Positions 17,420-26,545 of a DNA stretch of 64,000 bases are shown here, in pieces. Within the stretch, counting starts at the first letter, position 1, and every line of letters starts with the position of its first letter. The translations under genes and the position numbers were made by a program. The notes beneath the pieces are model-generated. The model saw nothing but the letters and a program-made list of their open reading frames with translations. It searched no databases and had not been told where the DNA came from. Source of the DNA: Okeania sp. SIO1I7 (lineage in GTDB: Bacteria > Cyanobacteriota > Cyanobacteriia > Cyanobacteriales > Microcoleaceae); the NCBI GenBank assembly GCA_010672585.1, contig JAAHGF010000004.1, forward strand, positions 592,357-656,356, in the 5' to 3' direction.

Positions 17420-18915
17420 GGGAGGTTACTGAAATTTTCCTACTTCTTTTCCCTGAGAGTAAGAAATGAAAAATCAACAGAAATATAAGTTGAGACTAAA
17501 AGCAGGATAATGGGTAATTTTTCCTTGTTATTTTTAGTGCTCTACTATTCCATTTGTTGGAGAGAGTGACCAAATTTGTATTTGATTTAATTTGAGTTCT
17601 TGAGATGGATAAAAATCTGAAGTTTGAGAAAATACTAATCATCTATTAGGGGCGAGTGTAATAAATCAATTTTTCTTTATGCTCTCTAACAACATAATTC
17701 TGGAGGAGGTTACTGAAACTTTCCTACTTCTTTTCCCCTCAGAGTAAGACATGAAAAATCAACAGAAATATAAGTGGAGACTAGAAATAGGATAATGAGT
17801 AATTTTTCCTTATTATTTTTGGCGCTCTACTATTCCATTTACTGGAGAGAGTAACCGAATTTGTCTTTCATTTAATTTGATTCCTTAATTTGGATAAAAT
17901 CTGAGGTTTGGGGAAATACTAATCATCTATTAGGGGTGAGTGTAATAAATCAATTTTTCCTTATGCTCTCTGGGGTAGGTTACTGAAATTTTTCTACTTC
18001 TTTTACCCTCAGAGTAAGACATGAAAAATCATTTGTATTTCATTTAGTTGGAGTTCTTGAGATGGATAAAATTATCTGAAGTTTGGCAAAATACTAATCA
18101 TCTATTAGGTAGGAGTGAGTTTAAGAAATCAATTTTTCCTGCTCCTCTCTCACAACATAATTCTGGAGTAGGTTACTAAAATTTTCCTACTTCTTTTTCC
18201 CTCAGAGTAAGACATGAAACATCAACAGAAATATAACTGGAGACCAAACGTAGGATAATCAGTAATTTTTCCTTGTTATTTTTGGCGCTCTACTATTCCA
18301 TTTACTAGAGATAGCGACCGAATTTATATTTCATTTAGTTGAATTCCTTGAGATGGATAAAATCTCAATATTTGGCAAAATACTAATCATCTATTAGGTA
18401 GGAGTGAGTTTAAGAAATCAATTTTTCCTGCTCCTCTCTCACAACATAATTCTGGAGTAGGTTACTAAAATTTTCCTACTTCTTTTTCCCTCAGAGTAAG
18501 ACATGAAACATCAACAGAAATATAACTGGAGACCAAACGTAGGATAATCAGTAATTTTTCCTTGTTATTTTTGGCGCTCTACTATTCCATTTACTAGAGA
18601 TAGCGACCGAATTTATATTTCATTTAGTTGAATTCCTTGAGATGGATAAAATCTCAATATTTGGCAAAATACTAATCATCTATTAGGTAGGAGTGAGTTT
18701 AAGAAATCAATTTTTCCTGCTCCTCTCTCACAACATAATTCTGGAGTAGGTTACTAAAATTTTCCTACTTCTTTTTCCCTCAGAGTAAGACATGAAACAT
18801 CAACAGAAATATAACTGGAGACCAAACGTAGGATAATCAGTAATTTTTCCTTGTTATTTTTGGCGCTCTACTATTCCATTTACTAGAGATAGCGACCGAA
18901 TTTATATTTCATTGA
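17420..18915 (+). pseudogene. Tandem decaying copies of the oxygenase gene 3' end
   Basis: The spacer after the TPR-oxygenase gene consists of repeated versions of its last ~190 bp, including words such as CTACTATTCCATTTACT and TTCCTACTTC. Marker words fall at 17461, 17748, 18018, 18211, 18500 and 18789. The last three copies are nearly identical with an exact 289-bp period; the first ones are more divergent, and the third is shortened. No copy has an open frame. It looks like an old 3'-end duplication followed by recent amplification of the distal unit. Confidence 0.88.
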
Positions 18916-18940
18916 ATTTGGAAATAAATAAACAGGGAAA

Positions 18941-18978
18941 GCCTCCCTAAGAATAAATGCCTTTTTTCTTAGGGAGGC
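18941..18978. repeat. Strong 13-bp inverted repeat
   Basis: GCCTCCCTAAGAA (18941-18953) pairs perfectly with TTCTTAGGGAGGC (18966-18978) around a 12-nt loop. Neither side has a proper T-run after the stem, so termination is only possible. It lies between the oxygenase 3'-end copies and the ppa promoter. Confidence 0.7.
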
Positions 18979-19065
18979 AGAACTTCCGTACTCTATCTAA
19001 AATTAAAACTTTTGATCAGCAAAGGCGATCGCTTGACTTTCCTACTTCCTTTTGGTTCAGACTCT

Positions 19066-19074
19066 TGATATACT
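19066..19074 (+). promoter_or_regulatory. Candidate extended -10 promoter of ppa
   Basis: TGATATACT matches an extended -10 element (TGnTATACT), 27 bases upstream of the GTG start of ppa. A TTGACT at 19033 is too far upstream to be its -35. Called from sequence only. Confidence 0.35.
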
Positions 19075-19101
19075 TTTTTTTAGTTAAAATGGAGAAATTT
19101 T

Positions 19102-19614
19102 GTGGATTTATCGCTAATTCCAGCCCAACCAAAACCAGGACTAATAAATGTCCTGATAGAAATTCCCGCAGGAAGTAAAAATAAATACGAATTTGATAAA
19201 GATTTACAAGCCTTTGCCCTTGACCGAGTACTTTATTCTTCCGTACAATATCCTTACGATTATGGGTTTGTCCCTAACACCTTAGCAGATGATGGCGACC
19301 CCCTTGATGGAATGGTAATTATGGATGAACCAACATTTCCTGGATGCGTTATTGCAGCAAGACCCATCGGAATGTTAGAGATGATTGATGGAGGAGACAG
19401 AGATGAAAAAATTCTCTGTGTCCCGGACAAAGACCCGCGCTACACTGAGGTTAAATCTCTCCAAGATATAGCACCTCATCGATTAGAAGAAATAGCAGAA
19501 TTTTTTAGAACCTACAAAAACTTACAGAAAAAGGTGACAGAAATACTTGGTTGGAAAGATGTTGACCATGTAATGCCATTAGTAGAAAAATTCGTTAAAG
19601 CGGCAAGCAAGTAA
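19102..19614 (+). CDS. ppa: Inorganic pyrophosphatase
   Basis: 170 residues, a complete soluble family I pyrophosphatase that hydrolyses PPi to two phosphates in the cytosol and so drives biosynthetic reactions. The signature [11 protein letters not shown] gives the metal-binding aspartates, with [11 protein letters not shown] and the later PDKDPRY also conserved. The GTG at 19102 is the start: GGAG lies 7 bases upstream and the resulting N-terminus ([21 protein letters not shown] in two parts) is that of cyanobacterial Ppa. It is followed by a rho-independent terminator, so it is probably monocistronic. Confidence 0.97.
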   Translation: MDLSLIPAQPKPGLINVLIEIPAGSKNKYEFDKDLQAFALDRVLYSSVQYPYDYGFVPNTLADDGDPLDGMVIMDEPTFPGCVIAARPIGMLEMIDGGDRDEKILCVPDKDPRYTEVKSLQDIAPHRLEEIAEFFRTYKNLQKKVTEILGWKDVDHVMPLVEKFVKAASK

Positions 19615-19649
19615 TATTAATTCTAGTATTTTCGGAATTACAAAAAATT

Positions 19650-19703
19650 TAGGGGTAGGTTTTCTAGAGATTTTGCTCAAATGAAAACCTGCCCCTATTT
19701 TTT
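19650..19703 (+). terminator. Rho-independent terminator of ppa
   Basis: TAGGGGTAGGTTTT (19650-19663) pairs with AAAACCTGCCCCTA (19684-19697), with one G-U wobble, followed by six T. It lies 36 bases after the ppa stop codon. Confidence 0.85.
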
Positions 19704-20335
19704 AAAAAGACCTGTTAACTTTTTAAAAATCCTGAACTTATGGCAAAGCAAGAAGGAAGAAGGAAGAAGGAAGAAGGAAGAAGTAAGAAGGCTTTAGTTA
19801 TCTAGGAGAGAAGGCTTAAATTTCCTATAGACATTAATGCTCTTGTTTACACCCTCTGCAAGGACACGATATGAGTCAGTTTTTTCTAGGTCAATGCTCC
19901 GCAAACAGGATTTACTAATATCCTAACTAATTAACATAGTGCTATCAAAATAGAAAAACCTTCTGTACTTAGCAGAAGTGCGTTCTGCTACAAGATATTA
20001 AAATCATAAATTTGAGTTTACTAAAAATTAGTTAGTTATACCAAATTGATAAATTTTTGCTACAAATAGCTAGGGTATTTATTAGAATTTCCTACGGAAT
20101 GCTCCGCAAACAGAATTCAGAATCCAGAATTCAGAATGGATAGATTTAATACCATTTTTGATGTTTTAAATTATCTTTATGGAAAGCATCCTTAAAATTG
20201 ACTGGGTAAATATTCTTTCCTTGTTCCCTATCCTCCAACCCATTTTCCCTACTTCCTATCCTATTACCTAATAACTAAAACAAAAAAGTATGATAAACAT
20301 TAATAATCAACCTTCTTCCTTCCTCCTTCTTCCCT
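19704..20335. other. Non-coding spacer between convergent genes
   Basis: Contains a purine-rich AGAAGGA microsatellite (about 19748-19790) and two short dispersed words of the GGAATGCTCCGCAAACAG type (near 19890 and 20096) that recur elsewhere (e.g. 39258, 39727). No gene recognised. Confidence 0.5.
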
Positions 20336-21565
20336 CTACTCTAAAATTTCAGCAAATAAAGCTTCATAACTATTCAAAGCATTTTTTGAACCAAAATTTT
20401 CCTCTGCATATTTTCTTCCTTGCTGACCCAGTTGCTCAAGTTTTTCTGGATTTTCATATAATTCTAAAATAGCTTCTGCCAAAGCTTGAGAATCTTCTGG
20501 AGTAACTACTATTCCACCACCACTTTCAGAAACAACTCTTATTGCCGTACCTGTATCTGGAACAGAAGCTACTATTGGACGCCCACTAGCAAGAATAACA
20601 GGAATTTTTGAAGGTAAATTAAAAGCAGTAACAGTCTTTTTCTGTATTACTAACCCAATATCAGCAGCAGATAACATTTCTGGTAATTTTTCTCGTGGTA
20701 CTAAAGGGAGCAAAAGTACATTATCTGCTTGATATTTATCGCAACACTCTTGTAATTGTTGACGTGCTCTTTCTTCCCCCAAAATTACGAAACAAATTTC
20801 CGATTTTTCCTTGAGACTAGCAGCAGCTTTAACTACCGTTTCTAACCCTTGAGTTAAAGCAATATTCCCAGAATAAACAACAACAAACTTATCTTGAAGA
20901 CTATGTTCCTCTCTAAATTTATTATTCTTATCCAGAGGTCTAATAAAATTAAGGTCTACCCAATTAGGAATACAAACAAGTCGGTCTTGAGAAACCCCTT
21001 GTTCAACTAAATTAGTGACAAAATCTTCAGCAATAACGCTAATTTTAGCAGCTTTTAGATAAGCTAATTTTTCTACAGCTTGAGCTATACCTACTATCCA
21101 ACTATCTTTTTTAACTAATCCAACTCTTACAGCAGCTTCAGAAACAATATCTTGAATATTTAAGACCACAGAAGAATTAGAAAATAATCCGTAAAAACTA
21201 ACTGGTAAAGAAATTAATATAGGAGGAGTCGTTGCAAAAATAACATCAGGTTTCCAACCATTAAAAGCTTGCCAAAGACTAGAAACAATAAAACTACCAT
21301 CTAACAATAGTCTATCTAAAACCCCTGGTTTAGAACCTTTAATATAAATATAACTACGTTGGACTGTTACACCATTTAGTTCCTCAGTTAAAAAAAACTT
21401 ACCTTTATATTCATCATAAATTTTACGTTCAGGATAATTTGGCATACCAGTCACCACACGAACTTGATGACCACGTTTCACAAAACCTTCTGCCAGTTCC
21501 GTCATTAAGGGAGCAATACCAATTGGTTCTGGGTAATAATTATAGGAATAAATAAGAATACGCAT
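20336..21565 (-). CDS. WcaI-type glycosyltransferase, GT4 family
   Basis: 409 residues of GT-B fold, GT4-like glycosyltransferase of the WcaI/WbuB type. The N-terminal half has YNYYPEPIGIAPLMTELAEGF and GHQVRVVTGMPNYP; the C-terminal half has VVYSGNIALTQGLETVV and the nucleotide-sugar-binding region (LPSKIPVILASGRPIVASV, then GIVVTPED). These enzymes add a sugar from an NDP-sugar to a lipid-linked exopolysaccharide intermediate at the inner face of the plasma membrane. The sugar transferase at 22305-23309, same strand and upstream, could supply the first lipid-linked sugar, but a 740-bp repeat-bearing gap separates them. The start gives the normal MRILIYSYNYYPEP. Confidence 0.92.
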   Translation of the reverse strand: MRILIYSYNYYPEPIGIAPLMTELAEGFVKRGHQVRVVTGMPNYPERKIYDEYKGKFFLTEELNGVTVQRSYIYIKGSKPGVLDRLLLDGSFIVSSLWQAFNGWKPDVIFATTPPILISLPVSFYGLFSNSSVVLNIQDIVSEAAVRVGLVKKDSWIVGIAQAVEKLAYLKAAKISVIAEDFVTNLVEQGVSQDRLVCIPNWVDLNFIRPLDKNNKFREEHSLQDKFVVVYSGNIALTQGLETVVKAAASLKEKSEICFVILGEERARQQLQECCDKYQADNVLLLPLVPREKLPEMLSAADIGLVIQKKTVTAFNLPSKIPVILASGRPIVASVPDTGTAIRVVSESGGGIVVTPEDSQALAEAILELYENPEKLEQLGQQGRKYAEENFGSKNALNSYEALFAEILE

Positions 21566-22304
21566 AGTTTAAATAATTAAGTTAATATTTCGAGTATAAC
21601 TAATGGAAGATAAAAGCCTTCTAAATTGCTATAGCAGTTGAAGGAAAGGTGCCGAACAGATCAAAAGCTTTAAAACTAAGACAACGCAAGATTTTTCTTT
21701 CTTCCTTCTTCCTTCTTCCTTCTTCCTTCTTCCTTCTTCCTTCTTCCTTCTTCCTTCTTCCTTCTTCCTTCTGCTATATTTTAGAATTAGCTATAATAAA
21801 AAGGGGTTGACCATATATGTTTCAATCAAAAGACTTGATTTTTAGTTTATTTATTTTCTCGTCTTTAGATATTTTCCAAAACTTCTTGAGAGTAAGTAGG
21901 TGTTACGCTCCTGTTGTCGATCTATACAAAAATATCTAATGAAACTAATAGTTCAATTTTCTCAGTTTATTGATAATAAATATACTTGAAGCTAGTTAAG
22001 CTTAATAATTTAAGTTAGAATAATCAGATTTATCCAGAAAAAACTAAACACTAGAAATATATTCAGAATATGTAAGGCTAATACAGATAAAATAGTTAAA
22101 GGAAAGGTTAGGACAGATCGAGAAGCTCTAAAACTCAGGCAACGTAATATTTTTTCTTGTTCCTTCTTGCCTCTTCCCTCTTCCTTCTTCTATAAAACTT
22201 AAATCTATAATCATTTAAACATATTGAGATGTAAAGCTAATGTCTTAGTGGAAAAAAGTACCAGACCGAGAAAAAGAAGAAAAAAGTATAGTATTTTAAA
22301 TACC
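21566..22304. other. Spacer with pyrimidine-rich CTTCCTT microsatellite
   Basis: A CTTCCTTCTT tandem tract spans about 21699-21774 and a shorter one about 22150-22190. Both are preceded by similar sequence (AGGAAAGGT... at ~21636 and ~22098, each with AAAACT and CAACG words), suggesting that a ~460-bp segment was duplicated. No gene recognised. Confidence 0.55.
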
Positions 22305-23309
22305 CTAATAAGCTCCACCACTTTTCTTAAATAAGATTCCCACAGTCTTAATAATTAACTTTATATCGTAAATTAGACTCCAATTTTGTTGATACTTTAA
22401 GTCCAACCTAATAATATCTTCAAAATTTTTCACTTGAGAACGACCATTAACTTGCCATTCTCCTGTCATACCAGGTTTAACATCTAAACGTTGCCATTGA
22501 GGTACTTCATAACGTTCCACTTCATCAGGAGTTGGGGGTCTAGTTCCCACTAAACTCATATCTCCCTTCAGTACATTCCAAAACTGAGGTAACTCATCCA
22601 AACTCTTTCGCCTCAAAAAGCTACCAACTTTAGTAATTCGTGGATCATTTTCATTTTTAAAGATTGCACCTTGAGCTTGATTTTTGATTTTACTCTTAAG
22701 TTGTTCTGCATTTACACACATAGAGCGAAATTTCCACATTCGGAAATTTTTTCCCATCCAACCACATCGTATTTGACCAAAAAATATCGGACCAGGACTA
22801 TCAAGCTTAATAAAAATAGCGATGGGAATAAACAAAATACCTGTAATAAATAATCCTACTAAAGCACCGACAATATCAATCAGACGTTTTACCCAAGATT
22901 TGACAGAAGGATGAGTAACAGGAAGTTGATTTTCTTCTGGTTTACTATTGCTTTTGCTTTTAACTTCTGAATGTGGAGATTGTTCGATGATTAAAATTTT
23001 GTCTAGTCCAGTTAAACAAAATACTCCCATAACTAGAGAATTAACATCAGATAGTATAAATTCTATATTTTTTTCTCTTGCTATTTTTAAATTTGTCACT
23101 AGAGAACCAATTCCACAACTATCTATAAAATTAGTCTTACTAAAATCAATAATAATTTTGGTTATAGTATTTTCTGATTGGAAAAGTTTTTGGCAAGTTG
23201 ATTTAAATAATTCTGCCTCTGAGACAGTAAAACGAAGAGGCAAATGAACCACGGGAGTTTTATCCCTAAAAGTGACTTGAATATCTGTTTCTGAGGTTTG
23301 GCTGACCAT
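22305..23309 (-). CDS. STAS domain fused to undecaprenyl-phosphate sugar transferase
   Basis: 334 residues with two domains. Residues ~8-110 are a STAS/anti-sigma-factor-antagonist-like domain; KIIIDFSKTNFIDSCGIGSL holds the DSCG serine that is phosphorylated in SpoIIAA-type proteins. Residues ~138-334 are a bacterial sugar transferase (WbaP/WcaJ-like): membrane hairpin VKRLIDIVGALVGLFITGIL, FRMWKFRSM, RRKSLDELPQFWNVLKGDMS, VGTRPP and KPGMTGEWQVNGRS. The catalytic part moves a hexose-1-phosphate from an NDP-sugar to undecaprenyl phosphate to begin exopolysaccharide synthesis. The STAS domain suggests control by a phospho-switch or partner protein; that is an inference. The ATG start is supported by the STAS domain's position. 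Confidence 0.93.
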   Translation of the reverse strand: MVSQTSETDIQVTFRDKTPVVHLPLRFTVSEAELFKSTCQKLFQSENTITKIIIDFSKTNFIDSCGIGSLVTNLKIAREKNIEFILSDVNSLVMGVFCLTGLDKILIIEQSPHSEVKSKSNSKPEENQLPVTHPSVKSWVKRLIDIVGALVGLFITGILFIPIAIFIKLDSPGPIFFGQIRCGWMGKNFRMWKFRSMCVNAEQLKSKIKNQAQGAIFKNENDPRITKVGSFLRRKSLDELPQFWNVLKGDMSLVGTRPPTPDEVERYEVPQWQRLDVKPGMTGEWQVNGRSQVKNFEDIIRLDLKYQQNWSLIYDIKLIIKTVGILFKKSGGAY

Positions 23310-23619
23310 GAAATCTTGATTCCTATTTTTGATGATTATAGTTTTGTTTCTACAAAAGTTATTTCTGATATTTTTTTAGCATAATCAGCTTCAGAATTAT
23401 GCTCAAACAATCGTATAGAAATTACCTTAATGGTTAGACCACCCTCTAGACTAATGATTAGCAATAGTTTAGATACTAATGTATGAACTGAAGTATACTA
23501 ATCTCTGCCAACTACATTCAAGAATAGAACATATTCAGATGGCATCAGCAGAAACCAAACTGCTTTTTTTGTTAATCTAGTTATATCGCCATAATAACAC
23601 CAAAATAACTAGAATCAAT

Positions 23620-23681
23620 TTGAGTGGGTTGTTACTCACGACCTATTCTAGTTTTGATGATTTTACTACTAACCCACTCAA
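23620..23681 (-). terminator. Hairpin downstream of the DUF3318 gene
   Basis: TTGAGTGGGTT (23620-23630) pairs perfectly with AACCCACTCAA (23671-23681) around a 40-nt loop, 10 bases after the stop codon of the minus-strand DUF3318 gene. There is no strong T-run, so it may terminate weakly or stabilise the transcript end. The remainder of 23310-23619 holds nothing recognised. Confidence 0.5.
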
Positions 23682-23691
23682 GATTTCCTGT

Positions 23692-24354
23692 CTAATTATA
23701 GATATTTTCAGAGCGTGAAGTTTCACGACTTCCTTTAACTCTTGCCTTAGCTTTAGTAGCACTGCGCTTGAGAGCTTGAAGTCGTGCTTCATATTTGGCC
23801 CTCTGTCGTTTTTTGGGAGTTTGTTCGATTAAAGTTTTCAGAGCGCTGCCCAGACTTTTATAAGCATTAGGAAGTGAGTAACCGAAACGAGTTGCTAAGG
23901 CGATCGCCTTATCGTCTGCTTCTATTGCTTCTTTGAGATTACGTTCTCCATTATTCTTCTGATAGAGTCTATACCCAGATACACCACACAAAGCTAAAGC
24001 TAGAACTAAAAGTAGACCATCTTGTACCCATAGTTCGCCCACAGCACCCCCTAAACCAATAGCAAGGGCAGCCATTTCCCAACCATCCCTGGGAATTGTA
24101 TCGTTTTGAATTCTGGCCACTTCATGCCAAAATAATAGGTTACGTTGGTCTAATGCTAATTGTTCCCAGAGTGTGAGGTCGATGGATATTTCTATTTGGT
24201 CTTTGCCTATTTCTTCGCTGCGAATGAGTGGGGGATTAACTTCAATGGACTTTTCTACCATGACCCAACTTTGTAATTCTGGTGGTAGTAAGCCTTTTAG
24301 ACGCCTAATTTCACTCATTTCGGCTCTGGCAGTGGCAGTAGCATAAGATGTCAT
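23692..24354 (-). CDS. DUF3318 domain membrane protein
   Basis: 220 residues matching the cyanobacterial DUF3318 family: the N-terminal TSYATATARAEMSEIRRLKG, LLPPELQSWVMVEKS and the region LALDQRNLLFWHEVARIQND are typical. Two hydrophobic segments near residues 95-130 (MAALAIGLGGAVGELW and LLLVLALALCGVSGY) predict a membrane hairpin; the C-terminal ~70 residues are highly basic and probably cytoplasmic. No biochemical function is known to me. It appears monocistronic. Confidence 0.9.
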   Translation of the reverse strand: MTSYATATARAEMSEIRRLKGLLPPELQSWVMVEKSIEVNPPLIRSEEIGKDQIEISIDLTLWEQLALDQRNLLFWHEVARIQNDTIPRDGWEMAALAIGLGGAVGELWVQDGLLLVLALALCGVSGYRLYQKNNGERNLKEAIEADDKAIALATRFGYSLPNAYKSLGSALKTLIEQTPKKRQRAKYEARLQALKRSATKAKARVKGSRETSRSENIYN

Positions 24355-25188
24355 AGTTTGTTTGAGTCCTATAGATTTTTCAACACATAGTTGTTCTTTA
24401 TTTGAATAGTTTACCTTAAGATTTCAAACAGTATATTTTCTACTCTTGCTTAGGGATATAGGAGTTATGCCAAAATTCAAACTTATTAGGTTACTTACAT
24501 TGTGAGTTTATAGATAGGAACTTGAATTCATATAAATTATGGTTCCCTTGAAAAAGAAGCTTTGTACTTAGGCAGAATATCTACATATTTGATGATTTTT
24601 AGGAGCAATAAAGTTAAATAATTTGAGATGAGATACCTGTCTGAAAAAGCTATCCGGCAACAAGATTTTGAAGATTTATCAGTCTAGTATGATTGAGTAA
24701 TTACGCTCTAAAGTTTGATGAATAATTCCTGGTTATCAACAGTTATAATACAAAGCGAGGATAAAATAAAAAGAGTGCAATAGTTGATGAAAGTCTTTAC
24801 AAAGAAGCGTCAAGCATAGTCTTCGACAGTAAAATTTTGATGCCTACTAATAATCTACAGTATTTGATCATGGTTGAGAGGAAAAAATCAAATAATTTAT
24901 AGCAATCATATTTCAGTTGTAAGATTAATCTACAGTATTTGATTATGCTGAGTTGGAAAAAATTCAAGAATCCAAAATGAGGAGATATCTCTCTGAAAAA
25001 GCTATCAGACAACTAAGGGCTTGGAAAAGTTATATATCTCATCTTTTGAGTAATTATGATCTAGTGGTCTGTCAAGATAGTTGTGAGTACTAGCAAATCA
25101 AAAAAAGCATTACCCAAAATCTAAAATTACAAAAATATATTCATCATTTCAAATTTGTACAGATTACTATAGTAAATTAACTTGTGTA
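24355..25188. other. Degenerate duplicated DNA upstream of the endonuclease pseudogene
   Basis: Segments around 24620-24760 recur, decayed, at about 24980-25215: TCTGAAAAAGCTATC occurs near 24640 and 24995, and a version of the endonuclease 5' end (TGAATAATTCCTGGTTATCAACAG, near 24717) precedes the better copy at 25189. A TCTACAGTATTTGAT word appears twice (24852, 24932), with a weaker third at 24580. It reads as two or three decayed tandem copies of the region around the endonuclease start. No frame is open. Confidence 0.6.
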
Positions 25189-26142
25189 ATGAATGATTCT
25201 TGGTTTTTGACAGTTAACAGAAAAGGTAAAAATAAAATTCAAATTAATAGTACAGAGATTTATCAAAGTTTGTATTTAGAAATTAAACAAAGATTAGAAC
25301 TAGATATTTGAGTAGTTCAAGTATTAGAGTGGATGGTTAATATGGTAGTAGTTGCTTATGAAAATTATCAAAGAAAACATAACACGAAAATCGCCCAATT
25401 AACTACCGGAGCGTTGAATAATTCAAAAGGCAGATGGCATGAGTTTATAGTTACTGGATTTTTAGCTAAAATAGCCCTAAATTTTTATTTAGAATACAAA
25501 ATACCTCTGATAACTTTTAGACTTCCTAGTTCAAGAGATGAAACTAAACCTGAATTTTTCAAGATTTTTCAAACCCAAGAATTTCAAACAAGTTATCCTC
25601 TGGAAAATATTGAAACAATTAAAAAAAGAATTTTTTTCTCAAGTCCTGATTATATGTAAGCATTCAGCCGTCAGCCATCAGCTATCAGCTAAAATCGGCG
25701 GGTTCGGCGTCCCCCACGCAAGCGCGTAAAAAAGCGTGTGGTGTGCGTGTTCTGGGGGTTATAAGACGCGGAGCGGCTTCTCTTGAGCATCCCCACGCCT
25801 TGAGAGCTGACCGCTGACCGCTGACTGCTGACTGCTATTTTCAAGGCCAGAGAAGTAAAAGCTTTTATCTCTGTTAAAGTATCGAATCGCCCAGATCGTC
25901 GTTATCAAGCATTGTATGAAACAGCTATGATTAAAGCCATAAGTTATACATCGGGACAAATGTGGAAATATTACATGATAACTGCTGAAGATTTCTCTAA
26001 TTCAGATAAGAGAATATTTAGTCAAGGTATTGCTCCTCATGGTATTGCTTTAAATCAAGACTTGAAAAGTGTAGATAATATGTATTCAGCTTACAATCAG
26101 CAAGATTTAATTAACTTAGTTGAAGATGCCATATTTTTGTAA
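25189..26142 (+). pseudogene. Cfr10I/Bse634I-like type II restriction endonuclease, broken
   Basis: One frame runs from ATG 25189 to 25650 with a single internal TGA (25309-25311), stops in inserted DNA, and resumes at about 25843-26142. Residues resemble the Cfr10I/Bse634I/NgoMIV endonucleases: GRWHEFIVTGFLAKIALN, the PD of FFSSPDYM, and then AFISVKVSNRPDRRYQALYE, where Ser-Val-Lys (25870-25878) is followed exactly 14 residues later by Glu (25918), the spacing known for Cfr10I Lys190/Glu204. About 40 residues expected between the PD and SVK motifs are missing and replaced by ~190 bp of repeat DNA. The neighbouring methyltransferase at 26546 is its likely former partner. It cannot make an active enzyme as it stands. 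Confidence 0.78.
25660..25842. repeat. GC-rich inserted repeat interrupting the endonuclease
   Basis: This stretch differs sharply in composition from the AT-rich gene around it. It starts with CAGCCGTCAGCCATCAGC-type words, holds a GC-rich centre (GGCGTCCCCCACGCAAGCG, then CATCCCCACGCC) and ends with GACCGCTGACTGCTGACTG. The CAGC/GCTG words at the two ends are loosely inverted. Similar CAGTCAGC/TATCAGC words occur at 28880, 39280 and 39440. Confidence 0.75.
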
Positions 26143-26545
26143 TTAAAAGGTAAGCAATAATGAGCATGAGAAAAAGAAGAAGGTAATCAGAGCTTAGATA
26201 AATTATTTAATCCCTGTTAGCTTTTTCCAGACTCGGTTTTCCCTATCACAAGCTTTTTCTATATAAAAATCATAAATATGATCTAAAAAATCCCAAATAA
26301 ATATAGATAAACAGTATGAATTTTTTACCTATATTGCCAGATTAGTTGCTGCTTTTTTCCAGGATTTTTTACACAACTCAAATAGGATTGCTAGATTGAT
26401 TTGATTTGCTCTATTTATTCAAGTTTATTCAAGTAGGAATTAGGAGGCAAAACCCCGACAATCTCAAAAACATCTTCCCTCTTCCTTCTGTATAATTCCT
26501 TTTTACTTTTCGATCGGAAAGCTGCTCTAAACAAGTCTAGTGAAG
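26143..26545. other. Spacer between endonuclease relic and methyltransferase
   Basis: AT-rich, no ORF or repeat array. The two genes converge here, so it should hold the 3' ends of both transcripts, but I see no clear terminator hairpin. Confidence 0.4.

Noticed and set aside
18957..19178. 73-codon plus-strand frame overlapping the ppa start
   Set aside because: Contains the 18941-18978 hairpin and promoter DNA; overlaps the conserved ppa N-terminus in another frame.
24797..25012. 71-codon minus-strand frame
   Set aside because: Falls in degenerate duplicated AT-rich DNA with repeated words; no ribosome-binding site or family likeness.
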